Notes under the pieces: generated by a model
Told to the model about the DNA's origin: nothing
What the model saw: the letters and a program-made list of their open reading frames with translations, nothing else
Databases searched by the model: none
Translations under genes and position numbers: made by a program
From: Myxococcus virescens
GTDB taxonomy: Bacteria > Myxococcota > Myxococcia > Myxococcales > Myxococcaceae
Direction: 5' to 3'
NCBI RefSeq assembly: GCF_900101905.1
Contig: NZ_FNAJ01000004.1
Coordinates: 558,001 to 622,000 of the forward strand
DNA length: 64,000 nt
In this document: positions 10,928 to 22,400 of the stretch, piece after piece
How positions within the stretch are numbered: the stretch's first letter is position 1
Layout: each line of letters starts with the position of its first letter

Positions 10928-12106
10928 ATGAGAATCGCTCCCCTGCTCTGCCTGGCCGCCGCGCTGCTGGCTTCGACGTCCGAAGCCGCGGTCCGTCACG
11001 TCATCAAGAACCGCCGTATCGAGCCGAACCAGACGCTCGCGAAGGCGCTGCACGACGCGCAGCTCCCGGACGCGCAGGTGGCCGCCGTCATCTCCGCGCT
11101 GGAGGGCGTGTTCGACTTCCGCAAGTCGCGCGTGGGCGACCAGCTGCGGCTCGTCATCCGCGACGGGGAGCTGGACTTCTTCGACTACCGCCAGAGCATG
11201 GTGGACGAGTGGCAGGTCCGCCGCGACGGCGAGAAGTACGTGGGCAGCAAGCGCGCCATCGAGGTGGAGAAGCAGGTCGCCGTGGTGGCGCTGGAAATCC
11301 AGTCGTCGCTGTACGAGGCGGCGGTGGCCGCCGGCGAGGACCCGGCCATCGGCATGGTGCTGGCGGACGTGTTCGCCTGGGACATCGACTTCTACCGTGA
11401 CGTGCGCAAGGGCGACACGGCGCGCGCGCTGGTGGAGAAGTTCGTCTCCAAGGGCCGCCTGCTGCGCTACGGCGACGTGCTGGCGGCGACGTACGCGGGC
11501 GGGCTCGTGGGCAACAAGAAGGTGTACCGCTACGTGCTCCCGGACGGGCAGCCCAACTACTTCAACGAGGAGGGCGCCAGCGCGAAGAAGACCTTCCTCA
11601 AGACGCCCCTGAAGTACGCCAACGTCACCAGCCGCTTCGGCTCGCGCTTCCACCCGGTGCTCAAGTACCTCAAGGCCCACAATGGCGTGGACTACGGCAC
11701 CCCCATCGGCACCCCGGTGTGGGCGGTGGCGGACGGCACGGTGACGCAGGCGGGCTACGCGGGCGCCGCCGGCAACATGGTGGTCATCCGCCACGCCAAC
11801 GGCTTCGAGACGCAGTACATGCACCTGTCGCGCTTCGGCGAAGGCGTCCGCGCAGGCGCCCGCGTGCGGCAGAAGCAGGTCATCGCCTACTCCGGCAACA
11901 CCGGCCGCTCCACCGGGCCGCACCTGCACTTCGGGCTCAAGCGCAACGGCCAGTACACCAACCCGCTCAACCAGCAGTTCCCCCGCGCGGACCCACTGCC
12001 CAAGGAGCTGCTGCCGGACTTCCTCGCCAAGGCGCAGGAACTGACGGGGCAGATGGAGGCCGTGTCCGTGGCCGCCGTCGCCGGGCAGGCCGCGGCCATG
12101 CCGTGA
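10928..12106 (+). CDS. Secreted M23 (LytM-like) peptidoglycan endopeptidase
   Basis: The protein has 392 residues from ATG 10928, which opens a signal peptide (RIAPLLCLAAALLASTSEA); the longer reading adds 62 residues of no character. After it comes an OapA/LysM-like region (about 25-200) of the kind in MepM/YebA proteins, then the M23 domain. Its zinc site reads Hxx..HNGVD (H251, D255) and HLHFG (H332-H334), so the active site is intact. It should cut peptide cross-links in the periplasm for wall growth or remodelling. It is a stand-alone gene, ending convergently with the DUF2378 gene across a hairpin. Confidence 0.85.
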   Translation: MRIAPLLCLAAALLASTSEAAVRHVIKNRRIEPNQTLAKALHDAQLPDAQVAAVISALEGVFDFRKSRVGDQLRLVIRDGELDFFDYRQSMVDEWQVRRDGEKYVGSKRAIEVEKQVAVVALEIQSSLYEAAVAAGEDPAIGMVLADVFAWDIDFYRDVRKGDTARALVEKFVSKGRLLRYGDVLAATYAGGLVGNKKVYRYVLPDGQPNYFNEEGASAKKTFLKTPLKYANVTSRFGSRFHPVLKYLKAHNGVDYGTPIGTPVWAVADGTVTQAGYAGAAGNMVVIRHANGFETQYMHLSRFGEGVRAGARVRQKQVIAYSGNTGRSTGPHLHFGLKRNGQYTNPLNQQFPRADPLPKELLPDFLAKAQELTGQMEAVSVAAVAGQAAAMP

Positions 12107-12120
12107 CGCGGTGACGCCGT

Positions 12121-12144
12121 GCGCGTCCCCTCCGTGGGACGCGC
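12121..12144. terminator. Hairpin between convergent genes
   Basis: GCGCGTCCC (12121-12129) pairs perfectly with GGGACGCGC (12136-12144) around a 6-nt loop, between the converging stops at 12106 and 12154. It is likely a bidirectional terminator. Confidence 0.55.
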
Positions 12145-12153
12145 GCCGCGGGT

Positions 12154-12738
12154 CTACTCCCAGGTGATGACGTAGTCAGCGCCCGTCACGCCGCGGGGCG
12201 TGCCCACCACCCGGCTCTTGCAGCCGACGACGCTCAGCGCCTCCTTCAAGACGCCCTCGTGGTACTGCACCGGCTGCATGTCCCCGTGGAAGGCCAGGCG
12301 CACCTGCTTGTCTCCCAGCACGGCGAATTCGCGCCGGCCATAGTTCACCAGCGTCGAGTACGCGGTGGGCGCGTGGGAGAGGAGCCGCTTGGGGTCGCCC
12401 TTGCCGATGAGCCGGTTGAGCGTCTGCCCCACCGTGGACTGGAAGAAGTGCGTGACGGCCGCGGCCCCGCAGGCCCGCACCGCGTCCTCCATGGAGCCGT
12501 ACATGGGCGTGAGCGCTTCCGACGTCGCGTACAAGAGGCGCAGGGCATCCACGGCCGGGTAGGAGAAGAAGTCCACCGGGGAGCGCTTGAAGAAGGGCTC
12601 ACGCAGGCGCGTGGCCGCCTCCACGCCCAGCTGCTTCTCTGTCAGGTTGAACACCGCGTTGAAGACGAGCCCGCGCACCGTGTCGTCGGGACGGATGACG
12701 GCCAACCGTTGTTCGAGGTCGTTCTGCGGAAAGCCCAT
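12154..12738 (-). CDS. DUF2378 (TIGR02265) family protein
   Basis: The protein has 194 residues. It starts MGFPQNDLEQRLAVIRPDDTVRGLVFNAVF and ends ...GVTGADYVITWE. The pattern of a short N-terminal helix, DTVRGLxFNA and a C-terminal glycine-rich strand is that of the myxobacteria-expanded DUF2378 family, present in many paralogues per genome. The function is unknown. There is no signal peptide, so it is cytoplasmic. It is divergent from glgP, with 186 bp between the starts. This family is one of the better taxonomic clues in the window. Confidence 0.75.
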   Translation of the reverse strand: MGFPQNDLEQRLAVIRPDDTVRGLVFNAVFNLTEKQLGVEAATRLREPFFKRSPVDFFSYPAVDALRLLYATSEALTPMYGSMEDAVRACGAAAVTHFFQSTVGQTLNRLIGKGDPKRLLSHAPTAYSTLVNYGRREFAVLGDKQVRLAFHGDMQPVQYHEGVLKEALSVVGCKSRVVGTPRGVTGADYVITWE

Positions 12739-12924
12739 GGCGGATTGCTCTCTACATCAATCCGTCTCCGGGTTGGCGCGCCATCCACCGGCAGGCAGTC
12801 CGCCGCCCTTCCAGGTGAGCTGTCCCCCAGGGCTGGGACGCGCTTTACCGGTGCGATGCGAGACACGGCTGCGCTAGCCTGACGCACCTTCGCGAACCCG
12901 GGAAACCCCGGTGGCCGCGAAACC

Positions 12925-15464
<2,540 letters not shown>

Positions 15465-15468
<4 letters not shown>

Positions 15469-15941
15469 GCGCAGGGCCCGCATCGCCATCCCTCCCATCC
15501 GGTGACGACGCCGGCCGGAGGGCGCTGGAGGACGTGGTGCGGGCCTTCACTGACGCCTTCAACCGCGACGACCTCGATGCGGTGATGGCGTACTTCACGC
15601 CGGACGCGCTGTACGAGACGTACGACGGGAAGCAGTGCCGGGGCCTCGCGCAGGTACGTGAGGCCTTCGCCGCGCAGTTTCGCGGTGACTTCGGGCGCAT
15701 CCGATTCCTCACCGAGGACATGGTGGTGGATGCGCCCGCGGGCAAGGTGGTGTTGCGCTGGCGCTGTCAGCACGAGGTGTCCGCGCGCCGCGGCCCGCGC
15801 CAGCTCATGTACCGGCTGATGTACGGCCAGCACTTCGGCTGGTACGGGCTGGACGTCCTGCGCTGGGAAGCTGGACGTCTGCGCGAGAAGCGGACGTACG
15901 CCCAGGCCGGGCTGCCCCTGGTGCGACGTGGGAGGCCTTGA
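15465..15941 (+). CDS. SnoaL-like / NTF2-fold protein
   Basis: The protein has 158 residues. It starts at GTG 15465, overlapping the glgP stop as GTGA. The core reads ALEDVVRAFTDAFNRDDLDAVMAYFTPDALYET...G...VREAF, the first half of the SnoaL/NTF2 cone fold, followed by beta strands and a WEAGRLREKRTYA end. Such domains are small binding proteins or isomerases; no catalytic residues can be named here. Coupling to glycogen phosphorylase is seen in the sequence, but a role in glycogen metabolism is only inferred. Confidence 0.7.
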
Positions 15942-16269
15942 GGTCAGGCCGGGACGGGCTCAGCGGCTCCAGCGGGCGCCGTAGGCCGTGTCCCCGCATC
16001 TGGAGTTCGCCACGTCCTGACAGTCGCCCCAGGCGACGCCACCTGCGAACTCCCACGGAGCAGATGGCGCCAAGGCCGTAGCCCTCACAGACAGCCTGCT
16101 CCGCCGTGGTCAGCGTCGAGCCGCCAGCATCCCAACCCACCCACTGCGTTATACGGAACACATCCACGATGGTCCGCTGAGCATCAGCGGACGCCCGAGG
16201 CCTCCGACTCCGCTCGAAGGACTGGGGGGTGATTGGCATTGGAGCTGTCCCGTCCGAGGACCTGACGGC
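15942..16269. other. Intergenic region with a possible decayed reading frame
   Basis: These 328 bp lie between two plus-strand genes. I see no plus-strand gene or clear promoter. The minus strand carries protein-like but frame-broken sequence, listed separately. Confidence 0.4.
15976..16200 (-). pseudogene. Possible frameshifted remnant of a Cys-containing secreted protein
   Basis: Read on the minus strand, one frame gives VGWDAGGSTLTTAEQAVCEG. From about 16067 the coding-like sequence continues in another frame as WEFAGGVAWGDCQDVANSRC then GDTAYGARWSR and a stop at about 15976. The amino-acid composition and Cys spacing look like the C-terminus of a small exported protein, and there is no start codon with a ribosome-binding site. 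It may be a decayed gene end or chance; I do not recognise a family. Confidence 0.2.
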
Positions 16270-17343
16270 ATGAGCCTGCAAGCCAAACGCGTGCTGGGAA
16301 CGAGCGCCGCCATCCTGGGCCTGCTCGTGGGCTGGCGACTCCTCCCCGCTGGCCATACGTCTGGCGCACCTCCCTCCCCTGGCACCACGAGTCCCCGCGA
16401 CCGCGCCCGTCCTACGCTTGTGGGCACCCCGGCGGGCCGTGCGCCGCCCATGTCAGGCGCCGTCAACGCAGCAGCCCCTGCGGCAGAAGCCCTGGCCTCG
16501 GAGCTGGAGGTACTGCGCCTCTCGCTGATCGAGCGCTTCGGCTCGCGCCTGCACGAACCGTCCGTCCAGCTCCGGATGCTGGAGCAGCTCATGCGGTATT
16601 TCCAGACGCGCTCACCGGACCGGTGGCGAGAAGAACTCCAGACATTCCTTCGCAAGGCCTTTCCCGGCCAGTACGAAGCGCTGGCCACCCTGCTGCGCGA
16701 CCGCCTGGACTACGAGAAGTGGGTGAAGGACAACGACGCCTACCTGCGAGGGTTGGACTCGAAGCAGCGCCGTGCCGCCGTTTGGGATGCGCGCAACCGC
16801 CTCTTCGGGAAGGAGACGGCGCAACGCCTCTGGGATTCGGAGCTGAAGCACCAGGCGCTGGTGGACGCGCTCCAGGTGATTGATGCGAGGCAGGACCTGC
16901 CCCTCACGGAGAAGCTGTCTGCCTACAAGGCGCGGCTGGGAGCGGTCTACGGAGACGGGGCACCAGCGCAGCTCGCCCGGCATCCGCAAGAGACGATGAA
17001 TCGCTTCCTGGCGCTGCCCTCCGTCCAACGTGAACTGACGGGCATGACATCGGCCGAACGCGCGCGCAGCCTGTGGGCCGTGCGCCAGGAGATGGGGCTG
17101 AATGACGAAGCGCTGCGGCGATGGGACGCGCTGGACCAGACACGGGATGCCCGCTGGGAAGCGGGCCTCCAGTACATGGCGGAGCGCACAGCCCTGGCAC
17201 GGACGCTCTCCGGCGACGCGCTGGAGGCCCGCCTCCAGGAGGTGCGCGCCCGCTACTTCGGCACCGAGGCGGACGTCATCGCCCAGGAAGAGGCCAGTGG
17301 CCTCTTCCGCTTCACGCGCCCCCGGCAGTGGGGGCGCAACTGA
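16270..17343 (+). CDS. Lipase-chaperone-like (LifO family) anchored periplasmic protein
   Basis: The protein has 357 residues. It has one N-terminal membrane anchor (about 9-27), then a variable Pro/Ala-rich linker, then an almost all-helical domain. The middle reads RLFGKETAQRLWDSELKHQ, and later LTEKLSAYKARLGAVYG. This order matches steryl-lipase-specific foldases (Lif/LimK), where [R.x.lFG.E.A..L...E] and [..K...L.AL...LP] helices wrap the lipase. The canonical RxxFDY motif of the N-terminal minidomain is not seen. No lipase gene lies within the window, so the client is unknown. A generic helical periplasmic protein is the alternative. Confidence 0.45.
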   Translation: MSLQAKRVLGTSAAILGLLVGWRLLPAGHTSGAPPSPGTTSPRDRARPTLVGTPAGRAPPMSGAVNAAAPAAEALASELEVLRLSLIERFGSRLHEPSVQLRMLEQLMRYFQTRSPDRWREELQTFLRKAFPGQYEALATLLRDRLDYEKWVKDNDAYLRGLDSKQRRAAVWDARNRLFGKETAQRLWDSELKHQALVDALQVIDARQDLPLTEKLSAYKARLGAVYGDGAPAQLARHPQETMNRFLALPSVQRELTGMTSAERARSLWAVRQEMGLNDEALRRWDALDQTRDARWEAGLQYMAERTALARTLSGDALEARLQEVRARYFGTEADVIAQEEASGLFRFTRPRQWGRN

Positions 17344-17358
17344 AACGCGGACGGGACG

Positions 17359-19311
17359 TCACGCCGCCTGGTTGAGCCACTCCTCATAGGCGCGGAAGTC
17401 GTAGTCGCGCCCCAGGAAGGCATTCACCAGCCGGGCCGCGTCGTCCGAACCACCCGGCTCCAGCACCGCGCGCCGGTAGGCCTGAGCGGGCTCCGGGGAC
17501 AGCATCCCCTTCTGCTGGAACACCGTGAACAGGTCCTTCGCGATGACGAGCGACCACATGTACGTGTAGTAGTTGGACGAGTACCCGTCGAGGTGGCCGA
17601 AGGAGAGATGGAAGTAGGTGCCCTCCACGTACGGGAAGGGCGTGAACTTCCCCTGGAGCTCGCGCACGAGCGACACCGCGTCCACGCCCTCCGGCTTGCG
17701 CCGGTACAGCTCCAGGCTGAGCGCCGCGTAGAACATCTGCTGGCGCACCCACAGGCCCTTGCCGAACTCCTCCGCGCGGCGCATGCGCTCCACCACGTCC
17801 GCGGGGATGGGCTCGTTCGTCTGGTAGTGCTTCGCGAACGTCTGGAGGCTGGCGGTGTCACGCGCCCATTCCTCCAGCATCTGCGACGGCGCCTCCACGA
17901 AGTCCCACTCCGTGCGCACGCCGGACACCCCCGCCCAGCGCGTGTGGCCGCCGAAGATGTGGTGCAGCAGGTGGCCGAACTCGTGGAAGAAGGTCTCCAC
18001 GTCGCTGTGCTGGAGCAGCGCGGGCTCCGCGCCAGGACGGGGGAAGTTGCAGACCAGCACCCCTTCCGGCAGCCGCCGGCCCGACTTCCCGCTGGTCAGC
18101 GTGAACTGGGCCGCGTGCTTGTACTTGTCGTCGCGCGGGTGCATGTCCAGGTAGAAGCGCCCGCGCAGCGTGGCGCCCTCGAACACGTCGTAGGCCTCCA
18201 CGTCCGGGTGCCACACCGGCGCGTCCGCGACGCGGCGGTAGGTGACGCCGAACAGGCGCGCCGTCAGGTCGAGCACGCCCTGCTTCACGCGCGTGTACTC
18301 GTAGTAGGGCCGCACCACCTGCGAGTCGAAGGCGTACTGCTCCGCCTTCACGCGGTCCTCCAGGTACGCCTGGTCCCACGGATTGACGCGCTCGGCGCCA
18401 GGGACGTCACGGCGCTTGCGCTCCAGCAGCGTGGCGTAGTCGCGCTCCATGCGCGCACCGGACGCGGCGGCGATCTTCTCGATGAAGTCCGAGGCGGCCC
18501 CCTCGTCCCGAATCATCTTGTCCTCGGTCGCGTAGGCCGCCCAGTTCCGGTAGCCCAGCAGCGTGGCCAGCTCGTTCCGGCGGGACACCATGCGCTGCAG
18601 GACGTCCGCGTTGGCGGGATGGCCGCGCTGGCGGAAGACGCGCCACATCTGCTCGCGGGCCTGGGCATCCCGCGAGTACGTCATGAAGGGGACGATGTCC
18701 GGGTAGTCCGTGGTGATGCGCACCTTGCCGTCCGGCCCGGGCGGGTGGGCGCGCACGTAGTCGTCAGGCAGGCCCTCCAGCGCGGACGGCGCCAGCGCTT
18801 CCGTGCGCGTGTCCTGGCGGATGTTGCGGCTGAACTCCTGACCGATGCGGACCAGCTCCTCCTGGAGCGCCTTCACCCGGGCGCGGGTGGCGTCATCCCG
18901 GTCCACGCCCGCGCGGCGGAACTCCCGCCGCACCTTCTCCATCCACTTCCGCGTGGCGGCGTCCTCGCCGGACAAATCCAGCGCAGCCAGCACGTCATAG
19001 ACGCCCCGGTCCATGCGGATGTCGTTGCTGAGCGTCTCCAGGGCCTGCTCGGCGGCCTCGGCGGCCTCGCGCATGGCGGCGTCCGGGTGCGCATGGCGGG
19101 CGACGCTGGCGCGGGCTCCCGCATCGTCGAGCGCGGCCGTGGCCTCGTCGTAGAGCTCCAGCACCTCGCGCGTGACGTAGGGGGGGCGGAGGGCCTTGAG
19201 CTGGGCGATTCCCGCTCGGGCGGCGGCCATGGCCTCCTCACCGGCACGCGTGAATTCGGCCGGTGGGCAGGTGACGAGGCGGGCGGCGTCGGGGACTTGG
19301 CTCTCTGACAC
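17359..19311 (-). CDS. M3-family zinc oligopeptidase (oligoendopeptidase/dipeptidyl carboxypeptidase-like)
   Basis: The protein has 650 residues from GTG 19311, which follows AGGAG by 7 nt; the frame stays open upstream without conserved sequence. The zinc site is HEFGH (443-447) followed by the third ligand region ...WDFVEAPSQMLEEWA. The C-terminus has the usual GHLDGYSSNYYTYMWS segment that closes over short peptide substrates. There is no signal peptide, so it is probably cytoplasmic, trimming oligopeptides from protein turnover, a sensible enzyme for a predatory bacterium. It is convergent with the lipase-chaperone-like gene, with 15 bp between stops. Confidence 0.9.
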   Translation of the reverse strand: MSESQVPDAARLVTCPPAEFTRAGEEAMAAARAGIAQLKALRPPYVTREVLELYDEATAALDDAGARASVARHAHPDAAMREAAEAAEQALETLSNDIRMDRGVYDVLAALDLSGEDAATRKWMEKVRREFRRAGVDRDDATRARVKALQEELVRIGQEFSRNIRQDTRTEALAPSALEGLPDDYVRAHPPGPDGKVRITTDYPDIVPFMTYSRDAQAREQMWRVFRQRGHPANADVLQRMVSRRNELATLLGYRNWAAYATEDKMIRDEGAASDFIEKIAAASGARMERDYATLLERKRRDVPGAERVNPWDQAYLEDRVKAEQYAFDSQVVRPYYEYTRVKQGVLDLTARLFGVTYRRVADAPVWHPDVEAYDVFEGATLRGRFYLDMHPRDDKYKHAAQFTLTSGKSGRRLPEGVLVCNFPRPGAEPALLQHSDVETFFHEFGHLLHHIFGGHTRWAGVSGVRTEWDFVEAPSQMLEEWARDTASLQTFAKHYQTNEPIPADVVERMRRAEEFGKGLWVRQQMFYAALSLELYRRKPEGVDAVSLVRELQGKFTPFPYVEGTYFHLSFGHLDGYSSNYYTYMWSLVIAKDLFTVFQQKGMLSPEPAQAYRRAVLEPGGSDDAARLVNAFLGRDYDFRAYEEWLNQAA

Positions 19312-19405
19312 AATCTGCTCCTGGACGTGATGACGGCGAATGTACGGCCGCAAAGGTAATGCGCCGGACGCCGGGGAGCAGCAGGGATTGGCGGCGGAAA
19401 TGCGA

Positions 19406-19439
19406 GAGGCCGCCCGGCGCATGCACGCCCGGCGGCCTC
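19406..19439 (-). terminator. Hairpin after the giant lipoprotein gene
   Basis: GAGGCCGCCCGG (19406-19417) pairs with CCGGCGGCCTC (19429-19439) with one bulged base and an 11-nt loop, 29 nt beyond the stop at 19468. There is no T-run; it is a likely transcript end or a barrier before the M3 gene. Confidence 0.45.
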
Positions 19440-19467
19440 CGTGAGAAACGCGGTGCTTCCAGCCCGG

Positions 19468-22400
19468 CTACGGCTGTTCCGTCGGGCTCAGGGCGTTCTG
19501 TGGCTGACGGATGGCTCGGGTGACGAAGTCCGCGCTGTTGTTGTTCGAGTCCCAGCCATTGCCGAAGGACGCGTCTGCGCCGCCCGCCGCCATGGTGGCG
19601 GAGGTCGAGGTGCTCAGGGCCTTCCGCTCCAGGCTGCCGCCCGCCGCGGGGTGATTGGGCGCGGCGATGCCCTCGGGCGAGTTCCCGGTGCCCCACGCCA
19701 CCTTGTCCACCGCCACGGCATTGACGGCGGTCGTCAGGCCAGGACCGATACGAACATGCCCCCCACCCGACGTGGACGCCGAGATGTCGGACGAATAGCC
19801 CAGATCCCGCGCCACGGGGCCGCTGTAGTTGGCGCCCCCCAGCAGGAAGTACCCGTGGGCACGAATGACAGCCCCGGCGGGAATGGTGATGATGGTGGAG
19901 TAAGGGGACCCTGTTGCAGACTTGTACTGCACCAGCCAGCCGCCGATGTTCACGTCGACGTTCGTCGGGTTGTAGAGCTCGATGAACTCATCGGTCGCCG
20001 CGGCACCGCCTCCGTTGCCGCCGCTCACCTCGCTGATGACGACGTGATTGGCCACGGCCGGCGGCGGCACCACCGTCACCGTGCCGTAATTGCCCGTGCT
20101 CCCCTCCGCGACGACGCCGTCCTGGTCGCAGTACACCCACGCCTGGGCCGCCGCGGGCCCCTGGGTGAAGCGGTAGCGGAAGCCATAGATGAAGCTGCCC
20201 GGTACCGCGATGTTCAACGGAGCCACCAACTCATCGTCGTTGCCCGGCGTGGCGAAGCCCGCGTTCGGCTCCGCCGTCACCCACGTCCACGAGGCGGGTG
20301 ACGAGGCATCGGTTCCGTAGCCCAGCTCCGCCACGAGGTGAGGGAAGCCGTCGTTGCCGTTCTGGTTCCGGGTGCTCACCTGGGGCTCATAAAACTGGCT
20401 GTAGACGGACTCCGCGCGGCCCGCCCGGATGGGGGTAGCGAAGGACTTCGGATACTGAATGGCGCAGTGGTCCACCGGGCTGGAGATCTCCACACCGCAG
20501 GACGCGTTGGCGCCGCCCGGCGTGCCCCGTCCACCGCCAGGAAGCACCTCCTCCGAGTCACACCAGTACCAGGCGTGCTGGCTGGCCCGCGTGCCCACCA
20601 CCACGGACGACAGGTTCATCGAGCGCCCCGTCGTCTGCGGGAAGGAGGCCGAGTACGCCACGTCATCCACCACGGTGGCGCCCATCTCGACGAAGAGGTG
20701 CCCCGAGTGGCCAAGCTCGAAGAGCGTGCTCCCGTAGCCGTACTGCGCCACCACGCCGCCGTTGGTGGCCTCATCCGTGTTGCTCGCGAGGACGAAGGTG
20801 CCCCGGCCCGGGACGATGAGGGGCCGGTCGCCCGGCGTCAGCACACTGAAGTCCGTCTCGCTGCCCGCGCCATTGTCGAAGCGGATGCGCAGGTTCGCGA
20901 TGTCCCGCGGTCCGTCGACGGTGCTGGTCAGCTCGATGTATTCGGTGGTGTTCGCGTCCGGGCGGTGCATCACCTCGCTGATGACCAACTCCCCCGCCAC
21001 GGGCGCGGGCGCCGTGTCACAGACACCGGCGATGCAGACGCCGTCCTGCCCCGGGCAGACCTCCGGGGTAGCCGTGTACTGGCACTCCGCCAGGCCCGCC
21101 GTCACCACGCACGCTTCCGCGTACGCCACGCGTTGCACGCCGTCCTCGTCACACTCCGGCGCGCGAGGCGCGCAGACGATATCGCCGCAGGGGCCCGGCA
21201 CTGCGATGGAGACGAACGCCACGGTGCTGCCGTTGTTCGCGCCGTCGAAGACGCGGAGCGCGAAGTACCAGGTGGCCGCCTGGGACGGCGGCAGCGCGTG
21301 AATCACTTCCTCCGCCTGTCCCGGCGCCCGGGGCGCCGCCGTGGGCACCTCGCTGGCCAGCGCGAAGCTCTGCGGGTCAATGGGCCCCGCGCTGTAGCGC
21401 AGCTCGTAGCGCGCGGCGTTGCCCACGACGCCGTTGTCTCCCGTGGCCAGCCACGTCAGGCGAACCGTCGTGTTGTCCACCAGGCTGGCGCTCATCACGG
21501 GCTCGGCGGGCGCGACGTCGTCGGTGATGGTGACCATCGTGTCAACGGAGGGCAGCGCCGGGTTCTCCGTGGTCGCGGAGAGGACGAAGCTGCCCGCCTG
21601 GTCCACCGTGAGGTCGCTGAAGACGGCTACGCCCGCCTCCGGCGCCACCGTCAAGGTGCCTCCCAGCGTCACCCCGACCGCCCCCACCAACTGGAGCGTC
21701 ACGGACGGCGCCGTGACGTTCGAGACGTTGCCGAACGCGTCCTGCAAGGCCACCCGCGTCGCGGACAGCGGCTCCAGGACGGTGCCCGGCTCCGGAGGCG
21801 CGACGAACGCGAGCTGCACGGGCGCGCCCGCCTCCACGGTGAAGTCGGACGTACCGGACACCGAGGCAGCGCCATCCGTGAACGTCACCGACTGCGCTCC
21901 AGCCGTCTCGAAGGTGATGGTGAAGGTGTGCGCTCCCTGGTCCGCCGCGGTGTACACGTGCGCCGACAGGGGCGCAGCCTCCGGGTCCGTGGACGCGGGC
22001 GCCACCGTTCCCTCGTACGCCGTCAGCACGTTGCCGAAGCGGTCACGCGCGGAGACGGTGAAGGATTGAGGCTCGCCCGCGACGATGGCCTCCGTCGGCC
22101 CCGCCACGGACAACGCCGCGAGGAGCCCGGGCTGCACCGTCACCGAGGCATTCCCAGTCAACGTCGCCGTCGTGGTGTCCGCGACGACGAGCTGACCCGT
22201 GCCCACTGTGGCGAACTCCACATTGAAGAGGCGCTGACCGGCGTCCAACTCGGTGAAGGAGTAGTCCGAAGGCACGGTGGCCTGGGCGTCCCCTGGAATC
22301 TCGAAGTGGACGGTGCCCCGGTAGCCCGAGGCGAGGTTGCCGTGGACATCCCGCACCGACACGGTGGCCCCCACGGGCTCGCCCGCGCGGGTCGTCGATG

